Source: Cumulibacter manganitolerans (lineage in GTDB: Bacteria > Actinomycetota > Actinomycetes > Mycobacteriales > Antricoccaceae). From it: 64,000 nucleotides of DNA. A program made the position numbers and the translations under genes. Location: contig NZ_WBKP01000009.1 in NCBI RefSeq assembly GCF_009602465.1, positions 39,203 to 103,202 on the forward strand. Reading direction: 5' to 3'. Shown piece after piece: positions 32,912 to 44,536 of the stretch (its first letter is position 1; each line of letters begins with the position of its first letter). The notes beneath the pieces were generated by a model, which saw only the letters and a program-made list of their open reading frames with translations, ran no database searches and was not told the DNA's origin.

Positions 32912-34203
32912 CACTGCTCTCCGATCGCCGCGGTCAATGCCTGGTCCAGGTCCCAGAGTATGTCCTCGATGTCCTCCAGCCCGACCGAGATGCGGATCAG
33001 GTCGTCGGGGACGCCGGCCGCGACGAGCTGCTCGTCGCTGAGCTGCCGGTGGGTAGTGGACGCCGGGTGCAGCACGAGGGTCCGCGAGTCGCCGACGTTG
33101 GCCAGGTGCGAGGCGACCTGCAGCGCCGCGATGAACCGCTGGCCGGTCTCGCGGCCGCCCTCGACGCCGAACGCGAACACCGCGCCCGGGCCCTTGGGCA
33201 GGTACTTGCCGGCCCGCTCGTGGTGCGGGTGCGACGGCAGGCCGGCGTAGTTGACGTACGCGATGCGCGGGTCGGCGTCGAGCCACTCGGCGACGCGCCG
33301 GGCGTTCGCGACGTGCTCGTCCATCCGCTGCGGCAACGTCTCGACGCCCTGCAGCAGCATGAACGCCGAGTGCGCCGGAAGGGCCGGGCCGACGTCGCGC
33401 AGCTGCTCGCTGCGCAGCCGGGTCAGGAACGCGTACTCGCCGAAGTTGCCCCACCACTCCAGGCCGCCGTACGACGGGACCGGCTCGGTCATCCGCGGGA
33501 ACTTCCCGTTCGCCCAGTCGAAGCGGCCGGACTCGACGACGACGCCGCCGAGGGTCGTGCCGTGGCCGCCGAGGAACTTGGTCGCGGAGTGCACGACGAT
33601 GTCGGCGCCGTGCTCCAGCGGCCGCAGCAGGTACGGCGTCGCCATCGTGGAGTCGACGATCAGCGGCAGGCCGTGCCGGTGCGCGACCTCGGCCAGCCCG
33701 GCGATGTCGGCGATATCCCCCGACGGGTTGGCGATCGACTCGGCGTACACCGCGCGGGTGCGCTCGGTGATGGCCGCCTCGTAGTCGGCCGGGTCGGTGC
33801 CGGGCACGAACGTCGTGTCGATGCCCAGCCGCCGCATGGTGACGTCGAGCAGGGTGACGGTGCCGCCGTACAGCTGGGCGGCCGCGACCAGGTGGTCGCC
33901 GGCCTCGCACAGCGAGCTGACGACGAGGAACTCCGCCGACATGCCGGTCGCCGCGGCGACCGCGCCGATGCCGCCCTCGAGCGCTGCGACCCGCTCCTCG
34001 AACGCCGCGACGGTCGGGTTGGAGATGCGCGAGTAGATGTTGCCGTACTTCTGCAGCGCGAACAGGCTCGCCGCGTCCTCGGCGTCCTCGAAGACGAAGG
34101 ACGTGGACTGGTAGATCGGCACCGCGCGGGCCCCGGTGAACGGGTCGGGGGTACCACCGGCGTGCAGGGCCTTGGTCCGGAAGCCGAACTCGTGGTCTCT
34201 CAT
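32911..34203 (-). CDS. O-acetylhomoserine sulfhydrylase (MetY-type)
   Basis: A 430-residue PLP enzyme of the Cys/Met metabolism family. FRTKALHAGGTPDPFTGARA at the N-terminus, IYSRISNPTVAAFEERVAAL, and the Schiff-base lysine in VVHSATKFLGGHGTT are diagnostic. The C-terminus DDLIRISVGLEDIEDILWDL is conserved. Its length matches O-acetylhomoserine sulfhydrylases, which use sulfide to make homocysteine; the related cystathionine synthases are ~40 residues shorter. It sits in a three-gene overlapping operon with a ketopantoate-reductase-like gene and a CoA-binding protein. No SAM riboswitch is visible upstream, unlike the operon at 12 kb. Confidence 0.92.
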   Translation of the reverse strand: MRDHEFGFRTKALHAGGTPDPFTGARAVPIYQSTSFVFEDAEDAASLFALQKYGNIYSRISNPTVAAFEERVAALEGGIGAVAAATGMSAEFLVVSSLCEAGDHLVAAAQLYGGTVTLLDVTMRRLGIDTTFVPGTDPADYEAAITERTRAVYAESIANPSGDIADIAGLAEVAHRHGLPLIVDSTMATPYLLRPLEHGADIVVHSATKFLGGHGTTLGGVVVESGRFDWANGKFPRMTEPVPSYGGLEWWGNFGEYAFLTRLRSEQLRDVGPALPAHSAFMLLQGVETLPQRMDEHVANARRVAEWLDADPRIAYVNYAGLPSHPHHERAGKYLPKGPGAVFAFGVEGGRETGQRFIAALQVASHLANVGDSRTLVLHPASTTHRQLSDEQLVAAGVPDDLIRISVGLEDIEDILWDLDQALTAAIGEQ

Positions 34204-35258
34204 CCTCGGATCTCCTCTCGCGAGCTCTGCTCACGGTACGCAGCGGTACGGCGCAGCACCGCCTCGACGTCCGCCGCCGGGATCGAGCGGGGCGCGGCGC
34301 CCGAGGCGGCGGCCACCCGGGCCAGCGACGCCAGCGCCGCGTTGACCGGCGTCGGTACGCCGTGCAGGCGGCCCAGCCGGACGATCTCTCCGTTGAGGTA
34401 GTCGGTCTCGATGGTGCCGGTGCGGCGGGCGAGCGACTGGAACGTCGACGAGCCGACCTCCTCCGGTGCGCCGTCGACGGCGGCCGTCCGGGGCGCGCTC
34501 GCGCCCAGCGCCTTCTCCTTGGCCGAGGAGACGACCGGCTCCCCCGACGCGGCGAGCGCCGCCTCGGCCTCCTTCCGGCAGGCCCGCGTCAGCGCGGCGG
34601 CGCCGTCGCCCGGCACGATGAGCGCGTCGACGGCGTTGCCCATGTTCGCCACCAGCTTGCGGCGCTTCCAGGCCATGACGTCGTCCGGCAGCGGCACCCG
34701 CAGCCCGGCTCCCGACCAGTCGTCGGCGATGGCGCGGGCGAGCGCGTCCGCGGGCTGCGCGCGCGGGTAGCGGCCGAGGAAGAAGATGCCCGAGTCGCCG
34801 TCGTAGCGCGCCACGACCTCCCCCGGGCGGACGTGGGTGGCGGGGCACCACACCGCGGCGGCGTACACCCGCGCGAAGTAGCGCAGCGCGAGGTCCTCGC
34901 CGGCGAGGCCGTTGGTGGCGGTGACGACCGGCAGCGTCTCGCCCGCGGTGCCGACCACCCCGTGCTCGTCGCGCACCGTCGCGTCGGCCCAGGCCGCGAG
35001 GGCCGCGCCCGCCTGGTGCAGCTTCGTGGCGAGCACCAGGACGTCGCCCGGGCCGAGGTCCGCCTCCTCCGGAGCGGTCCACACCGGCGCGCAGACCTGG
35101 TAGGTGGCCCGCGGCGTGCGCAGGGTGAGCCCGTCGCGGGCGAGCACCGCGGCGTGCTCGCCGCGCGAGACCCACGCCACCGGCACCCCGTGCTCGGCGA
35201 GGCGGCCGCCGATCGTGCCGCCGATGGCCCCGGTGCCGATGATCACGTATCGCCGCAT
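34200..35258 (-). CDS. 2-dehydropantoate 2-reductase family protein
   Basis: A 352-residue two-domain reductase. YVIIGTGAIGGTIGGRLAEHG is the NADP-binding GxGxxG loop; KRRKLVANMGNAVDALI carries the catalytic lysine and asparagine of the ApbA/PanE family, and ETDYLNGEIVRLGRLHGVPT the second substrate-binding block. Residues 180-260 are longer than in E. coli PanE, so pantoate synthesis is not assured; it may act on another 2-keto acid. It overlaps the sulfhydrylase gene by 4 bp (ATGA). Confidence 0.87.
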   Translation of the reverse strand: MRRYVIIGTGAIGGTIGGRLAEHGVPVAWVSRGEHAAVLARDGLTLRTPRATYQVCAPVWTAPEEADLGPGDVLVLATKLHQAGAALAAWADATVRDEHGVVGTAGETLPVVTATNGLAGEDLALRYFARVYAAAVWCPATHVRPGEVVARYDGDSGIFFLGRYPRAQPADALARAIADDWSGAGLRVPLPDDVMAWKRRKLVANMGNAVDALIVPGDGAAALTRACRKEAEAALAASGEPVVSSAKEKALGASAPRTAAVDGAPEEVGSSTFQSLARRTGTIETDYLNGEIVRLGRLHGVPTPVNAALASLARVAAASGAAPRSIPAADVEAVLRRTAAYREQSSREEIRG

Positions 35259-35308
35259 GGGCCCTGTCTATCAGGCGGCGGTTCGGAGGCGCCGGGCAGA
35301 ATGGCCGC

Positions 35309-36289
35309 GTGCGAGGCAACCGGGTCGGCTGGGCGGTGCTCGGCCTGCTCGTCGTGGCGCTGGTGGTGACCGGCGATCCCGCCCTCGTCGGCGTCTCGAC
35401 CTACCAGCCGTTCGCGCAGCTCATCGCGCTGCGCGGCTGGCTGGCGCTGGGCCTCCTCGCGCTCGCCGGGGTCCTGGGCGGCGCCGCGCTGCTGGTGCAT
35501 CACCGCGGCGTGGACCGGCCGGTGCGGCTCACAGCGGCGATCCTGGCATTGCTCGCCGCGGCCGGCGTGCACGGCGCGGTGGTGATCGGCCGCGGCGTCA
35601 CGGCGGCCGCGGCCCTGCCGGCCGACAAGCGCGCCGGCGATCTCGACGTGCTGGCGTTCAACACCTGGGGCGGCGCGGCGGGCGACGCCCGGGTCAGCGC
35701 CCTGATCGACGACGTGCGGCCGGACGCCGTGGTGCTGCCGGAGACCACCGCCGCGGCGGCGCACCGCATCGCCGCCGCTGCCGGTCCGGGCTTCACGGTG
35801 CTCATGGGCGAGGGCCGCCCGGGCGGCTCCGGCCCGACCGCGCTGCTGATCAGCGCCGGCCTCGGCGAGTACGAGCGGATCGACGGCCCGGACCTCGAGT
35901 ACGGCATGGTCGGCGCGCGGCCTCTCGACGGCCCCGGGCCGGTGCTGTACGCCGTCCACGTGGTCTCGCCGGTCGGTGAGCGGACGGCGGCGTGGCGTCG
36001 CGAGCTCGCGCTGGTGACCGCGATCTGCGACCGGACCGACGGCGCGGTCGTGGCCGGTGACTTCAACGCGACGGTCGACCACGCGCCGCTGCGCGCGACG
36101 CGGTGCGTGGACGGCAGCGTCCGCTCGGGCGGCGTCGGGACCTGGCCGGCCGGCGCCCCGCGCCTGCTGGGGGCGCCGATCGACCACGTGCTGGCCGATC
36201 CGGCACGGTGGAGCCCGGTCGGCAGCGCCGTCCGGGACGTCGGGGGCAGCGATCACCGCGCCCTCGTCGTCCGGTTACGGCGGCACTAG
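35309..36289 (+). CDS. membrane-anchored endonuclease/exonuclease/phosphatase-fold protein
   Basis: A 326-residue protein. Three N-terminal membrane helices ([57 protein letters not shown]) occupy residues ~6-92. The EEP domain follows: [33 protein letters not shown] and [12 protein letters not shown], the last two carrying the catalytic Asp/Asn and His. The catalytic domain should face outside. Substrate unknown (phosphodiester or lipid phosphate). GTG start at 35309; the gene upstream is divergent. Confidence 0.87.
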   Translation: MRGNRVGWAVLGLLVVALVVTGDPALVGVSTYQPFAQLIALRGWLALGLLALAGVLGGAALLVHHRGVDRPVRLTAAILALLAAAGVHGAVVIGRGVTAAAALPADKRAGDLDVLAFNTWGGAAGDARVSALIDDVRPDAVVLPETTAAAAHRIAAAAGPGFTVLMGEGRPGGSGPTALLISAGLGEYERIDGPDLEYGMVGARPLDGPGPVLYAVHVVSPVGERTAAWRRELALVTAICDRTDGAVVAGDFNATVDHAPLRATRCVDGSVRSGGVGTWPAGAPRLLGAPIDHVLADPARWSPVGSAVRDVGGSDHRALVVRLRRH

Positions 36290-36343
36290 ATTTGGGACGG
36301 GCTGGCCGAGACCCTCGGCGCCTGGTCGAATGGATGATCACAC

Positions 36344-36365
36344 CGCCCGGCCGCACGGCCGGGCG
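36344..36365 (+). terminator. hairpin between the EEP gene and pntA
   Basis: A perfect 10-bp inverted repeat, CGCCCGGCCG and CGGCCGGGCG, with a CA loop. It lies 55 bp after the EEP stop and 31 bp before the pntA ATG, so it may end the first transcript or shape the pntA leader. Confidence 0.6.
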
Positions 36366-36395
36366 TCGCTCGGACACGCAGAGAAAGGCCTGCTC

Positions 36396-37922
36396 ATGCG
36401 CATTGGCGTGCCCAGGGAAGCCGGCGACGAGACCCTCGTGGCGGCGACGGCCAAGACGGTGGGGCAGCTGATCGGTCTCGGCTACGACGTCACCGTCGAG
36501 CACGAGGCCGGAGCCCTGGCCGACCAGCCCGACGAGGCGTATGCCGAGGCCGGCGCGGCGCTCGGCACCGCGGACGACGTCTGGGGCAGCGACGTCCTGG
36601 TCAAGGTCAACGCCCCGACCGACGAGGAGATCGCGCGGCTGCACCGCGGCCAGACGGTCATCTCGCTGATGGCGCCCGCGCGCAGCCCCGAGCTGCTCGA
36701 GAAGCTGCAGGGCGCCGGCGTCACGGCGCTCGCGATGGACGCCGTCCCCCGCATCTCGCGGGCGCAGTCGATGGACGTGCTGTCGTCGATGGCCAACGTC
36801 GCCGGCTACCGCGCGGTCGTCGAGGCGGCGCACGAGTTCAAGCGGCAGTTCACCGGCCAGGTCACCGCTGCCGGCAAGGTCCCGCCGGCGAAGGTCTTCG
36901 TCGTCGGCGCCGGCGTCGCCGGGCTGGCCGCGATCGGCGCGGCCGGCAGCATGGGCGCGATCGTGCGGGCGTTCGACGTCCGGCCCGAGGTCGCCGAGCA
37001 GGTCGAGTCGATGGGCGCGCAGTTCGTTACCGTCGACCTCCAGCAGGAGGTCAGCAGCGACGGCTACGCCAAGGAGCTCACGGCGGAGCAGGAGCAGCTC
37101 ACCGCCGACATGTACGACGCCGAGGCGCGCGGCGCCGACATCGTCATCACCACGGCGCTGATCCCGGGGCGTCCGGCCCCGCGGCTGATCACCGCCGCCA
37201 CCGTCGCGGCGATGGCCCCCGGCTCGGTGATCGTCGACATGGCGGCCGCCAACGGCGGCAACTGCGAGCTGACCCGCCCGGGCGAGAAGTACGTCACCGA
37301 CAACCAGGTCACCATCATCGGCTACACCGATCTGGCCGGCCGGCTCGCGGCGCAGACCTCGCAGCTCTACGGCACGAACATCGTCAACCTGCTCAAGCTG
37401 CTGACCCCCGGCAAGGACGGCGTGCTCACCCTCGACCTGGACGACGTCGTGCAGCGCGGCATCACGGCCGTCCGCGACGGCGAGGGCATGTGGCCGCCGC
37501 CGCCGGTCCAGGTGTCGGCGGCGCCGGCCGCGACGAAGGCAGCTGCGGTCGCGACCGCGCCGCCGCCGAAGCCGAAGGACCCGCGCCGGCGGCTCTACGC
37601 CGCCGGCCTCGCCGCGGTGCTGTTCGCGCTGGTGGCGACGTTCAGCCCGGCGTCCTTCCTCGGGCACTTCACCGTCTTCGCGCTGGCGATCTTCGTCGGC
37701 TACTACGTGATCAGCAACGTCACCCACGCCCTGCACACGCCCCTGATGAGCGAGACGAACGCGATCTCCGGCATCATCCTGGTCGGCGGCCTGCTCCAGG
37801 TGGGCAGCGACAACCTCGCCGTCACGATCATCGCCGTCCTCGCCGTCCTGGTCGCGAGCATCAACATCTTCGGCGGCTTCCTCGTGACCCTGCGCATGCT
37901 CAAGATGTTCCGGAAGGACTGA
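36396..37922 (+). CDS. pntA: NAD(P) transhydrogenase subunit alpha
   Basis: A 508-residue E. coli-type alpha subunit. Domain I (NAD-binding, ~1-380) has [40 protein letters not shown] and the loop [21 protein letters not shown] Pro/Ala/Lys linker (~400-420) leads to four membrane helices (for example [17 protein letters not shown] and [20 protein letters not shown]). With PntB it couples hydride transfer from NADH to NADP+ to proton entry. ATG 36396 follows GAGAAAGG. pntB starts 5 bp downstream. Confidence 0.96.
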   Translation: MRIGVPREAGDETLVAATAKTVGQLIGLGYDVTVEHEAGALADQPDEAYAEAGAALGTADDVWGSDVLVKVNAPTDEEIARLHRGQTVISLMAPARSPELLEKLQGAGVTALAMDAVPRISRAQSMDVLSSMANVAGYRAVVEAAHEFKRQFTGQVTAAGKVPPAKVFVVGAGVAGLAAIGAAGSMGAIVRAFDVRPEVAEQVESMGAQFVTVDLQQEVSSDGYAKELTAEQEQLTADMYDAEARGADIVITTALIPGRPAPRLITAATVAAMAPGSVIVDMAAANGGNCELTRPGEKYVTDNQVTIIGYTDLAGRLAAQTSQLYGTNIVNLLKLLTPGKDGVLTLDLDDVVQRGITAVRDGEGMWPPPPVQVSAAPAATKAAAVATAPPPKPKDPRRRLYAAGLAAVLFALVATFSPASFLGHFTVFALAIFVGYYVISNVTHALHTPLMSETNAISGIILVGGLLQVGSDNLAVTIIAVLAVLVASINIFGGFLVTLRMLKMFRKD

Positions 37923-37926
37923 CGCG

Positions 37927-39399
37927 ATGACCTCCCCGCTCCTGGCGAGCGCCACCGACGCCACCACGACCGATCTCCGCCTGGCCGGGCTGGTCACCGC
38001 GGCCTACATCATCGCCGCCGTGCTGTTCATCTTCGCGTTGGCCGGGCTGTCGAAGCACGAGACCGCGAAGCGCGGCAACATCGCCGGCATGGTGGGCATG
38101 GCGCTGGCCATCGTCGCGACGATCATCCTCGCCGTACGTGACTCGCAGCGGCCGGCCGCCGTGACGATCGCCCTCATCCTCGTCGCCATCCTGATCGGCG
38201 CGGTGATCGGCGCGTGGCGGGCCCGCACGGTCGAGATGACCGGCATGCCCGAGCTGGTGGCGATGCTGCACAGCTTCGTCGGTCTCGCGGCCGTGCTGGT
38301 CGGCTACAACTCGTTCCTGCAGGCCGACCACACGGCGTCCGACTCCCTGGCCACCATCCACTCCGTCGAGGTGTTCCTCGGTGTGTTCATCGGCGCGGTC
38401 ACCTTCACCGGCTCGATCGTGGCCTACCTGAAGCTCAGCGCGAAGATGAAGTCCTCGCCGCTGATGCTGCCCGGCCGGCACCTGCTCAACCTCGCGATCC
38501 TCATCGCGTCGGCCGCGCTGCTGGTGTGGTTCATGCTCGACAAGAGCGACCTGGGCGGTACGCCGACCGCGCTGATCCCGCTGCTGGCGATGACCGTCCT
38601 CGCGCTGCTGCTCGGCTTCCATCTCGTGGCGGCGATCGGTGGCGGCGACATGCCGGTCGTGGTCTCCATGCTGAACAGCTACTCCGGCTGGGCGGCGGCC
38701 GCCGCCGGCTTCATGCTCGGCAACGACCTGCTGATCATCACCGGCGCGCTGGTCGGCTCGTCCGGTGCGATCCTGTCCTACATCATGTGCAAGGCGATGA
38801 ACCGGTCGTTCGTGTCCGTCATCGCCGGCGGCTTCGGCTCCGACGGCGCCGTGTCCGGCGAGGCCCGCGACTACGGCGAGCATCGCGAGATCACCGCCGA
38901 GGATGCCGCCGAGCTGCTCAAGGACGCCAAGTCGGTCGTCATCACGCCCGGCTACGGGATGGCCGTCGCGCAGGCGCAGTACCCCGTCGCGGCGCTCACC
39001 GAGAAGCTCCGCGCGCGCGGCGTCGACGTCCGCTTCGGCATCCACCCGGTGGCCGGGCGGCTGCCCGGGCACATGAACGTGCTGCTGGCCGAGGCCAAGG
39101 TGCCCTACGACGTCGTCCTGGAGATGGACGAGATCAACGAGGACTTCCCCGACACCGACGTCGTCCTGGTCATCGGCGCGAACGACACCGTCAACCCGGC
39201 CGCCATGGAGGAGCCCGGCAGCCCGATCGCCGGCATGCCCGTGCTGGAGGTGTGGCACGCCCGCGACGTCATCGTCTTCAAGCGGTCGATGGCGGCCGGC
39301 TACGCCGGCGTGCAGAACCCGCTGTTCTTCAAGGACAACAGCCGGATGCTGTTCGGCGACGCCAAGGAGCGGGTCAACGACATCCTGAACCACCTCTGA
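37927..39399 (+). CDS. pntB: NAD(P) transhydrogenase subunit beta
   Basis: A 490-residue integral membrane protein. About eight or nine helices fill residues ~15-270, including [20 protein letters not shown] and [20 protein letters not shown]. Domain III, the NADP(H)-binding domain, follows with [41 protein letters not shown] and [19 protein letters not shown], all diagnostic. It completes the proton-translocating transhydrogenase that supplies NADPH. A GC-rich hairpin follows the stop. Confidence 0.97.
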   Translation: MTSPLLASATDATTTDLRLAGLVTAAYIIAAVLFIFALAGLSKHETAKRGNIAGMVGMALAIVATIILAVRDSQRPAAVTIALILVAILIGAVIGAWRARTVEMTGMPELVAMLHSFVGLAAVLVGYNSFLQADHTASDSLATIHSVEVFLGVFIGAVTFTGSIVAYLKLSAKMKSSPLMLPGRHLLNLAILIASAALLVWFMLDKSDLGGTPTALIPLLAMTVLALLLGFHLVAAIGGGDMPVVVSMLNSYSGWAAAAAGFMLGNDLLIITGALVGSSGAILSYIMCKAMNRSFVSVIAGGFGSDGAVSGEARDYGEHREITAEDAAELLKDAKSVVITPGYGMAVAQAQYPVAALTEKLRARGVDVRFGIHPVAGRLPGHMNVLLAEAKVPYDVVLEMDEINEDFPDTDVVLVIGANDTVNPAAMEEPGSPIAGMPVLEVWHARDVIVFKRSMAAGYAGVQNPLFFKDNSRMLFGDAKERVNDILNHL

Positions 39400-39401
39400 C
39401 C

Positions 39402-39430
39402 GGCGCCGCCGCCGGGCCGGCCGCGGCGCC
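39402..39430. terminator. bidirectional hairpin after pntB
   Basis: Arms GGCGCCGC (39402-39409) and GCGGCGCC (39423-39430) with a 13-base GC-rich loop fill the 31-bp gap between the convergent ends of pntB and the glutathionyl-hydroquinone-reductase-like gene. Confidence 0.6.
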
Positions 39431-40456
<1,026 letters not shown>

Positions 40457-40481
40457 GCGATCCATCCTCGCACCGCCCGTC

Positions 40482-41618
40482 TCAGAGCGCCGAGTAGATC
40501 GCGTCGACGTAGGCCTCGGAGCGGTCCGAGCCGATGATGCCCGGCGCCATCTTGTTCATCATGTAGCTGATCGTCAGGCGCCGGTCGAGATCCATGATGA
40601 TCACCGATCCTCCCCAGCCGCCCCAGTAGCAGGCCCTGCCCTGCGGCGCGTAGGGCAGCGTCTCGGTCTCCGGCAGCGCGTAGCCGATGCCGAACCGCAG
40701 CGAGACGCCGAGCACCAGGTCCACGCCGTGGCTCTGCTCGTCGAAGATCACGTCGATGGTCTCCGGCGACAGCAGCCGCACGCCGCCGGCCGCACCGCCG
40801 AGCGAGAGGACGCGCAGCATCGTCGCCACCGAGCGGGCGTTGCCGTGCCCGTTGGCGGCGCCGACCTCCGACCGGCGCCACGCGTCGGTGTTGGCGGCGT
40901 TCGCGTCCACGGGCGGTCCGGTGAACGTCTTGACCATGGGGCTGTCCGGATCCACCGCGCCGAGGTCGATGGGCAGCGGCGGCGGCGCGATCACCGGAGC
41001 GATCCGCGGCCAGTCCTTCTCGGCGGCGCCGATCTGGAAGTCGGCGCCCAGCGGGCCCGCGATCTCCTCGGCGACGAACCGGCTCAGCGTCTTGCCGGAC
41101 ACCCGCCGTACCACCTCACCGACCAGATGGCCCTGGTTGAGCGCGTGGTAGCCGGACGCCGACCCCGGCGTCCACCACGGCGCCTGCCGAGCGAGCGCGG
41201 CGGTGGCGCTGGGGGTGTCGAGCATCTGCTCCGTGGTGTACGGCGCCTCCCAGCCGGACACGCCGGAGGTGTGCGACAGGAAGTGCCGGACCTCGACGGC
41301 GTCCTTGCCGTTGGCGGCGAACTCCGGCCAGTACGTCGCCACCTTCTCGTAGGGGTCCAGCAGGCCGCGCTCGACGCACACCAGCGCGGCCAGGTTGGTG
41401 ACGGTCTTCGTCGTGGACCACACGTTGACGATGGTGTCGCGCTCCCACGGGCGGGTCATCGCGGCGTCCGCCCAGCCACCCCAGATGTCGACCACCGGCC
41501 GGCCGTCGAGGTCGACGGCGATGCTCGCGCCGAGCTCCTCGCCGCTGTCGAGCCGCTCGGCGAGCGCCTCGCGCACCGCCGCGAACCGGGCGTCGGACTC
41601 TCCGTGTACTGCGCTCAT
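40482..41618 (-). CDS. serine beta-lactamase-fold hydrolase (esterase/class C-like)
   Basis: A 378-residue protein with the penicillin-binding-type catalytic set: Ser-x-x-Lys in [14 protein letters not shown] and the second-block tyrosine in [16 protein letters not shown]. There is a WGGWGGS segment near the C-terminus where an SxN/KTG-like strand is expected. It has no signal peptide and resembles intracellular esterases of the EstB/LipL type more than secreted beta-lactamases. ATG 41618 follows GAGAGGG. Substrate unknown. Confidence 0.87.
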   Translation of the reverse strand: MSAVHGESDARFAAVREALAERLDSGEELGASIAVDLDGRPVVDIWGGWADAAMTRPWERDTIVNVWSTTKTVTNLAALVCVERGLLDPYEKVATYWPEFAANGKDAVEVRHFLSHTSGVSGWEAPYTTEQMLDTPSATAALARQAPWWTPGSASGYHALNQGHLVGEVVRRVSGKTLSRFVAEEIAGPLGADFQIGAAEKDWPRIAPVIAPPPLPIDLGAVDPDSPMVKTFTGPPVDANAANTDAWRRSEVGAANGHGNARSVATMLRVLSLGGAAGGVRLLSPETIDVIFDEQSHGVDLVLGVSLRFGIGYALPETETLPYAPQGRACYWGGWGGSVIIMDLDRRLTISYMMNKMAPGIIGSDRSEAYVDAIYSAL

Positions 41619-41785
41619 GGCATGGCCCTCTCGGTCGGGTGGCGGGTTAGGCACACGCTAGGCGGCGGACGGCGATTCGCCAACCGCCGGGCGCGGTGGG
41701 TCGTCGCTCACGTCCGGTGGACGCAGATAGTTAGTAGTGCGAAGATTATCGGGAGTTGATACGACGGTCAGGTGAGGAAGCAGGC

Positions 41786-42934
41786 ATGGAGCGCAATCTC
41801 TACGAGCAGGAGCACGAGGACTTCCGCGGCATGGTCCGCGCCTTCATGGAGAAGGAGGTCGCTCCCCACCAGGAGGAGTGGCTGGCGCAGAAGATGGTCC
41901 CCAAGTCGCTGTTCGAGAAGGCGGCCGAGATCGGCCTGATGGGGCTCAACGTGCCCGAGGAGTACGGCGGCTCGGGCCCGGTCGGCTACCGCTACAACCA
42001 GATCATCTCCGAGGAGACCGCCCGCGTCGGCGGCCACCTCGGCGGCATGCGGGTGCACTCCGACGTCTGCCTCGCCTACATCCTGGCGTACGCCGACGAC
42101 GAGCAGAAGCAGCGCTGGCTCCCGCGGATCGCCGAGGGCAAGGGCATGCTGTCGATCGCGATGACCGAGCCCGGCACCGGCTCCGACCTCGCCGGGATGA
42201 AGACCACCGCCCGGCTGGACGGTGACCACTGGGTGCTCAACGGCGCGAAGACGTTCATCACCGGCGGCGCGAACGCCGACCTCGTGATCGTCGTGGCCCG
42301 GACGTCGTCCAGCCCGGACAACCGGCGCAAGGGCCTGAGCCTGCTAGTCGTCGAGGACGGCATGCCCGGCTTCGAGAAGGGCCGGCTGCTGAACAAGATC
42401 GGCCTGCCGCTGCAGGACACCGTCGAGCTGTCGTTCACCGACGTGCACGTGCCGGTCGCCAACGTGCTCGGCGAGGAGGGCGAGGCGTTCTCCTACCTCG
42501 GCAACAACCTGCCCCAGGAACGGCTGTCGATCGCCTCGGGCGCCGTCGTCGCGTGCGAGGCGGCGCTGCGCTACACCGTCGACTACGTCAAGGATCGTCA
42601 GGTGTTCGGCCAGGCGCTGGCGTCCTTCCAGAACACCAAGTTCGAGCTGGCCGCGCTGGAGGCCAAGGTCGAGGCCGCCCGCGCGATGGTCGACCGGGCC
42701 GTGCTGCTGCACGAGGACGGCAAGCTCACCCCGGTCGACGCGGCGAAGTGCAAGCTGTTCTGCACCGAGCTGCAGGGCGAGGTCGTGGACCGCTGCCTGC
42801 AGCTGTTCGGCGGCTTCGGCTACATGCTGGAGTACCCCATCGCGCGGCTGTACACCGACGCCCGGGTGAGCCGGATCTACGGCGGCACGTCGGAGATCAT
42901 GAAGACCATCATCGCCAAGTCGATGGGGATCTAG
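41786..42934 (+). CDS. acyl-CoA dehydrogenase
   Basis: A 382-residue flavoprotein of the ACAD family. MLSIAMTEPGTGSDLAGMKT and WVLNGAKTFITGGANADLVI bind FAD and substrate; the C-terminus has LFGGFGYMLEYPIARLYTD and IYGGTSEIMKTIIA. The usual catalytic Glu of the YEGT motif is Gly, as in long-chain and isovaleryl-CoA dehydrogenases. There the base is supplied by the Glu aligned with LPQERLSIA, which is present at about residue 250. A long-chain or branched substrate is therefore likely. ATG 41786 follows GAGGAAG. Confidence 0.93.
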   Translation: MERNLYEQEHEDFRGMVRAFMEKEVAPHQEEWLAQKMVPKSLFEKAAEIGLMGLNVPEEYGGSGPVGYRYNQIISEETARVGGHLGGMRVHSDVCLAYILAYADDEQKQRWLPRIAEGKGMLSIAMTEPGTGSDLAGMKTTARLDGDHWVLNGAKTFITGGANADLVIVVARTSSSPDNRRKGLSLLVVEDGMPGFEKGRLLNKIGLPLQDTVELSFTDVHVPVANVLGEEGEAFSYLGNNLPQERLSIASGAVVACEAALRYTVDYVKDRQVFGQALASFQNTKFELAALEAKVEAARAMVDRAVLLHEDGKLTPVDAAKCKLFCTELQGEVVDRCLQLFGGFGYMLEYPIARLYTDARVSRIYGGTSEIMKTIIAKSMGI

Positions 42935-42966
42935 CCCCGCGAGCGGACGTCGACAACACTGGGGCG

Positions 42967-43740
42967 ATGACCTCCACCGACCCCACCGTGCAGCTCATCG
43001 GCGGCCCGACCGTGCTGATCGAGTACGCCGGGCTGCGGATCCTCGTCGACCCGACGTTCGACGAGCCCGGCGACTACCCCATCGGGCAGCGGACGCTGAC
43101 GAAGACGGCCGGTCCTGCGCGCCGTCTGGACGAGCTCGGACGGATCGACGTCGTCCTGCTCTCGCACGACCAGCACCCCGACAACCTCGACACCGCGGGC
43201 CGGGCCGCGCTCGCCGAGGCGGGGCAGGTGCTGACCACGCCGGCCGCGGCCGAGCGCCTCGGCGGTACGGCGACCGGCCTGGCGCCGTGGCGCGGCATGG
43301 ACCTCGACGCGCCGGCCGGACCGGTGCACGTGACCTGGGTACCGGCGATCCACGGCCCCGACGGCACGGAGGGCCTGGTCGGCCCGGTCACCGGCTTCGT
43401 GCTGCAGGCACCGGACCAGCCGCGGGTCTACGTCAGCGGCGACAACGCGTCGCTGCGGGCCGTCGCCGAGATCACCCATCACCTGGGGCCGATCGACGCC
43501 GCGATCCTCTTCGTCGGTGCGGCGCGCACCCCGTTGCTGGATGCCTACCTGACGCTCACCGCCGCGCAGTCGGCGCAGGCCGCCGGCATCCTCGGCGCCC
43601 CGATCGTCGTACCGGCACACACCGACGGCTGGGCGCACTTCACCCAGGACTCCGAGGCGGTGCGCGCGGCGTTCGAGGACGCCTCGCTGAGCGGCGTCCT
43701 GCGGCTGCTGCCGCCCGGCGAGTCGACCGCCCTTCGCTGA
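42967..43740 (+). CDS. MBL-fold metal-dependent hydrolase
   Basis: A 257-residue metallo-beta-lactamase-fold protein of the UlaG-like/lactonase group. GGPTVLIEYAGLRILVDPTF, the metal motif LLSHDQHPDNLD (HxxH-D), VPAIHGP and VYVSGDNASL supply the expected ligands. Substrate unknown. The ATG at 42967 lies 32 bp after the acyl-CoA dehydrogenase, so the two may be cotranscribed. A family C palindrome follows the stop. Confidence 0.86.
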   Translation: MTSTDPTVQLIGGPTVLIEYAGLRILVDPTFDEPGDYPIGQRTLTKTAGPARRLDELGRIDVVLLSHDQHPDNLDTAGRAALAEAGQVLTTPAAAERLGGTATGLAPWRGMDLDAPAGPVHVTWVPAIHGPDGTEGLVGPVTGFVLQAPDQPRVYVSGDNASLRAVAEITHHLGPIDAAILFVGAARTPLLDAYLTLTAAQSAQAAGILGAPIVVPAHTDGWAHFTQDSEAVRAAFEDASLSGVLRLLPPGESTALR

Positions 43741-43742
43741 CG

Positions 43743-43787
43743 AGGTGCCCGGTTGTGCACGCCAGACGCTGCACAGGTAGGCACCTT
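43743..43787. repeat. palindromic repeat family C, copy 1
   Basis: A 45-bp element with terminal arms AGGTGCC and GGCACCT, inner arms TTGTGCA and TGCACAG, and the conserved centre GCCAGACGC. Copies 2 and 3 (47718, 48753) are in the same orientation; copy 4 (49850) is inverted. It lies between the MBL and GDSL genes. Confidence 0.85.
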
Positions 43788-43816
43788 GAGCTGCAGCTGA
43801 CGGTCCACGTGGCCGG

Positions 43817-44536
43817 TCACGCGCGGCGGCGCCGGTCGATGCGCCGCCGCGCCAGCCACCGCCAGCCGTGCCGGACGTACCAGCGCCGCCGGTCTCGCGG
43901 GCCGAACCGTGGGAGACCGGCCGGGACGTCGGGCACCGGCGCCGGCACGCCCCACCGCGCGGCGAGCGCCGCGGCGTACCTCGCGGCGTACTCGAAGTGC
44001 CCGGCCTGCGACAGGTGGGTCCCGTCGGGCCCGGTGACCCGCGGGCCCGGCCACGTCAGGTGGACGCCGCCGGCCGCCGGGGAGAGCGCCGCGGTCAGCT
44101 CGTTGATCAGGGCCCCCTGCCGGTCCCACGCCCGCATCGCCCACGCCGGTCCCGGCAGCACCGCGGAGATCCGCGGCAGTTCCATCGTCAACGGCACGCC
44201 GCCGCGCTCGCGGACCGCGGCGAAGAGGCCCTCGATCGCCGCCCGGCTGTCGGAGATTCCGTAGCCCGCCCGCAGGACGTCGTTGCCGCCGACCCACAGA
44301 CAGACCAGGTCGCCGTCCGCGACGTCCGCCACCGCGAGCTGTTCGGCGAGGATCTCCGCCGACGTGGCGCCGCTGCGCGCGAGCCGCGACGCGAGGGTGA
44401 CCTCGACGCCGGTCCGCGGGAGAAGGTCGACGAGGATCTCGTGCCACGGCACCAGGCGCTGGTTCGTCCACACGTCGGCGATCGCGGCTGTCAGGGAGTC
44501 GCCGACCCCGTGGACGACGATCCGTTCGGGTCTCAT
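43817..44536 (-). CDS. SGNH/GDSL hydrolase
   Basis: A 239-residue esterase-type protein. Block I is VVHGVGDSLTAA with the nucleophilic Ser, block III is LVCLWVGGNDVLRAG, and block V is PDGTHLSQAGHFEYAARYAA with the catalytic Asp and His. No signal peptide is visible. The Arg-rich C-terminus (RWLARRRIDRRRRA) is unusual. It overlaps the glycosyltransferase gene by 4 bp (ATGA), suggesting a role in deacylating or modifying the same glycan or glycolipid. Confidence 0.88.
   Translation of the reverse strand: MRPERIVVHGVGDSLTAAIADVWTNQRLVPWHEILVDLLPRTGVEVTLASRLARSGATSAEILAEQLAVADVADGDLVCLWVGGNDVLRAGYGISDSRAAIEGLFAAVRERGGVPLTMELPRISAVLPGPAWAMRAWDRQGALINELTAALSPAAGGVHLTWPGPRVTGPDGTHLSQAGHFEYAARYAAALAARWGVPAPVPDVPAGLPRFGPRDRRRWYVRHGWRWLARRRIDRRRRA

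Noticed and set aside
34231..35319. Long minus-strand frame overlapping the ketopantoate-reductase-like gene
   Set aside because: It is the same DNA in another frame with Arg/Gly-rich nonsense; the reductase frame has clear motifs.
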